A program made the position numbers and the translations under genes. The notes under the pieces were generated by a model. The model did no database searches. It was not told where the DNA came from and was given only the letters and a program-made list of their open reading frames with translations. Shown piece after piece: positions 6,252-7,452 of a stretch of 7,452 nt of DNA. The stretch covers positions 1 through 7,452 of the forward strand of contig DALYJJ010000219.1 in NCBI GenBank assembly GCA_031969915.1. Direction: 5' to 3'. Position 1 is the stretch's first letter, and every line of letters begins with the position of its first letter. The DNA is from DALYJJ01 sp031969915. Its GTDB lineage: Bacteria > Acidobacteriota > Terriglobia > Bryobacterales > Bryobacteraceae.

Positions 6252-6906
6252 AGTGCGGCGGGGCGGGTCCGCCGACGCGGCGCGCGCCTTCGAATGGAGC
6301 TACGTCGGCGATCCGGAGCAGGCGCCGGAACGGCCCGCGCCGCGGCCGGCGTCCCATGACGGAGGCGCCCAGGGCGGAGCGAACGCGGCGCAGGAAGCCC
6401 AGTGGGCGCGCCAGGCGGAGATGGAATACCAGCGCGGCCGGCGGGAGGGAGAAGCGTTGGGGGCGCGCCAGGCCGAAGGGAAGCTGGCGGCCCTCTACGA
6501 ACGCCTGGCCCACTCCATCGCGGAGACGGCCAGCTATCGGGAGCGGTACCGGCGGCAATCCGAGCAGGACCTGGTGCGGCTTTCCCTCGCCGTCGCGCGC
6601 CGGATTCTGCAGCGGGAACTGCACGTCGATCCGGAGGCGATTCTCGGTCTGGTGAAGGTGGCGCTCGAGAAGATCAGCCTGCGCGAGGTCCATGCGGTGC
6701 GCGTCCACCCGGAGGATGTCCAGACCCTGCGGGCGCACCTGGAGCGAATCGGAGCGCCCTCCACGGTCCGCATGGAGGCCGACCCGGGGCTGGAGCGGGG
6801 GGCGATCCTGTTCGACACTGTGCGTGGCCAACTCGACGCGTCGGTTGAAACCCAGCTCCAACAGATCGAACAAGGCTTCTCCGACATTCTGCGGAGGTCG
6901 TCATGA
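6241..6906 (+). CDS. fliH: Flagellar export apparatus ATPase regulator FliH
   Basis: FliH forms a dimeric stalk that binds and restrains the FliI ATPase and tethers it to the C-ring and FlhA. The 221-residue protein starts with a low-complexity stretch containing FEWSY (17-21), whose aromatic residues may be the N-terminal docking element known in other FliH proteins. A Pro/Gly/Ala-rich linker follows. Next comes an alpha-helical region with a GxxxGxxxG glycine repeat (G66, G70, G74), typical of FliH. The conserved C-terminal domain contains LVRLSLAVARRILQRELHVD (111-130) and DPGLERGAILFDTVRGQLDA (181-200). Sequence conservation is low, as usual for FliH. The ATG at 6241 overlaps fliG by 11 bases without a clear ribosome site; an in-frame GTG at 6253, just after the fliG stop, is an alternative start. 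Confidence 0.92.
   Translation: MSSRVRRGGSADAARAFEWSYVGDPEQAPERPAPRPASHDGGAQGGANAAQEAQWARQAEMEYQRGRREGEALGARQAEGKLAALYERLAHSIAETASYRERYRRQSEQDLVRLSLAVARRILQRELHVDPEAILGLVKVALEKISLREVHAVRVHPEDVQTLRAHLERIGAPSTVRMEADPGLERGAILFDTVRGQLDASVETQLQQIEQGFSDILRRSS
6893..6897 (+). promoter_or_regulatory. Ribosome binding site of fliI
   Basis: GGAGG at the end of fliH lies five bases before the ATG at 6903, which overlaps the fliH TGA as ATGA. This fixes the fliI start. Confidence 0.7.
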
Positions 6907-7452
6907 ACCATTGGGACACGGCGCCGTTTCACGATTTCCTGGCGCACTGCAGCCCCGCCCGCTGGTCGGGCGCGGTCACCGAACTGACCGGCCTGCTGGT
7001 CGAATCGCAGGGACCGGCCGCGGCGGCGGGCGACTTCTGTTCGATTCGCACCTCGGCGGGGCGGCGGATCCGGACGCAGGTGATCGGCTTCCGTAACGGG
7101 CGCGTTCTTTCGATGCCGCTCGAGGAAACCGACGGTCTCCAACTGGGCGACGTCGTCGAAACGCAGGCGGAAGAGGCGCGGGTGGCGGTGGGACCGGGAC
7201 TGCTGGGCCGGGTTCTCGACGGCTTCGGCAATCCGATCGACGGCGGTCCGGAGATTGCCGCCGCGGCGCGCTATGACCTGTACCGGCAGCCGCCCGGCCC
7301 GTTGGAGCGCGAACACATCACCGAGCCGCTAGTGACGGGCGTACGCGCGATCGACGGCCTTCTCCCCATTGGCAAAGGGCAGCGCATCGGGCTGTTCGGC
7401 GGAAGCGGCGTGGGCAAGAGCACGCTGCTCGGGGCGATGGCGCGGCACAACA
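6903..7452 (+). CDS. fliI: Flagellum-specific export ATPase FliI, 5' part
   Basis: FliI is the cytoplasmic ATPase of the flagellar type III export apparatus. It is related to the F1 beta subunit and forms a hexamer regulated by FliH. The 183 visible residues cover the N-terminal beta-barrel domain and the start of the catalytic domain. Landmarks are VGPGLLGRVLDGFGNPIDGG (96-115), ITEPLVTGVRAIDGLLPIGK (139-158, a hallmark of the family), GQRIGLFGGSG (159-169) and the Walker A loop GGSGVGKST at about 166-174. The family is usually about 430-450 residues, so Walker B and the C-terminal domain lie beyond the right edge. The gene starts by an ATGA overlap with fliH. The TGVRAID and FGNPID motifs, with fliH next to it, separate it from AtpD and Rho. 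Confidence 0.97.
   Translation, partial: MNHWDTAPFHDFLAHCSPARWSGAVTELTGLLVESQGPAAAAGDFCSIRTSAGRRIRTQVIGFRNGRVLSMPLEETDGLQLGDVVETQAEEARVAVGPGLLGRVLDGFGNPIDGGPEIAAAARYDLYRQPPGPLEREHITEPLVTGVRAIDGLLPIGKGQRIGLFGGSGVGKSTLLGAMARHN

Noticed and set aside
5144..6655. A 503-codon + strand frame overlapping fliG and fliH
   Set aside because: It is an Arg/Pro-rich out-of-frame shadow that ends inside fliH; fliG and fliH in the other frames carry all diagnostic motifs.
1..7452. CRISPR arrays, tRNA/rRNA genes, insertion sequences, toxin-antitoxin or defence genes
   Set aside because: No regularly spaced repeats, cloverleaf-like segments, transposase motifs or terminal inverted repeats were seen; almost the whole window is accounted for by the listed genes.

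Overview
The window is high-GC bacterial DNA whose right two thirds is the start of a flagellar basal-body operon on the + strand, in the order flgB-flgC-fliE-fliF-fliG-fliH-fliI (2411 to the right edge; fliI is cut by the edge). The left third holds a large TonB-dependent outer-membrane receptor gene on the - strand (51..1796) and, diverging from it, a small YkgJ-type cysteine-cluster protein (1849..2259). The outer-membrane receptor shows a diderm. The receptor's style (plug straight after a short leader, barrel motifs) plus a sigma-54-driven flagellar operon fit an Acidobacteriota genome, perhaps Solibacter/Bryobacter-like. That taxonomic call is inference from memory of family style, not a search.

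Layout. Positions 1..~55 encode, on the + strand, what looks like the conserved C-terminal barrel strand of the same kind of receptor that is encoded on the - strand from 1796 down to ~51. The two halves meet head-to-head at about 51..56, so the 3' end of the receptor gene is inverted here, either biologically or by misassembly. Between the receptor and ykgJ lie 52 bases with an imperfect dyad. Behind ykgJ is a hairpin plus T-run terminator (2280..2313). Next come about 70 featureless bases and a near-perfect sigma-54 (-24/-12) promoter at 2382..2397. Its predicted start, near 2408, is about 3 nt before the flgB ATG, so flgB would be translated from an essentially leaderless mRNA.

How the genes work together. 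FlgB and FlgC are proximal rod proteins, FliE joins the rod to the MS ring, FliF is the MS ring, FliG is the rotor/switch protein docked on FliF, and FliH and FliI are the regulator and ATPase of the flagellar type III export apparatus. Genes are tightly packed: three ATGA stop/start overlaps (flgB/flgC, fliF/fliG, fliH/fliI), an 11-base overlap (fliG/fliH) and two short gaps (10 and 23 bases). This indicates one transcript with translational coupling. All seven flagellar proteins look intact and canonical. I found no undescribed multi-gene system; the points most worth checking are the inverted receptor 3' end and the leaderless sigma-54 flagellar promoter.
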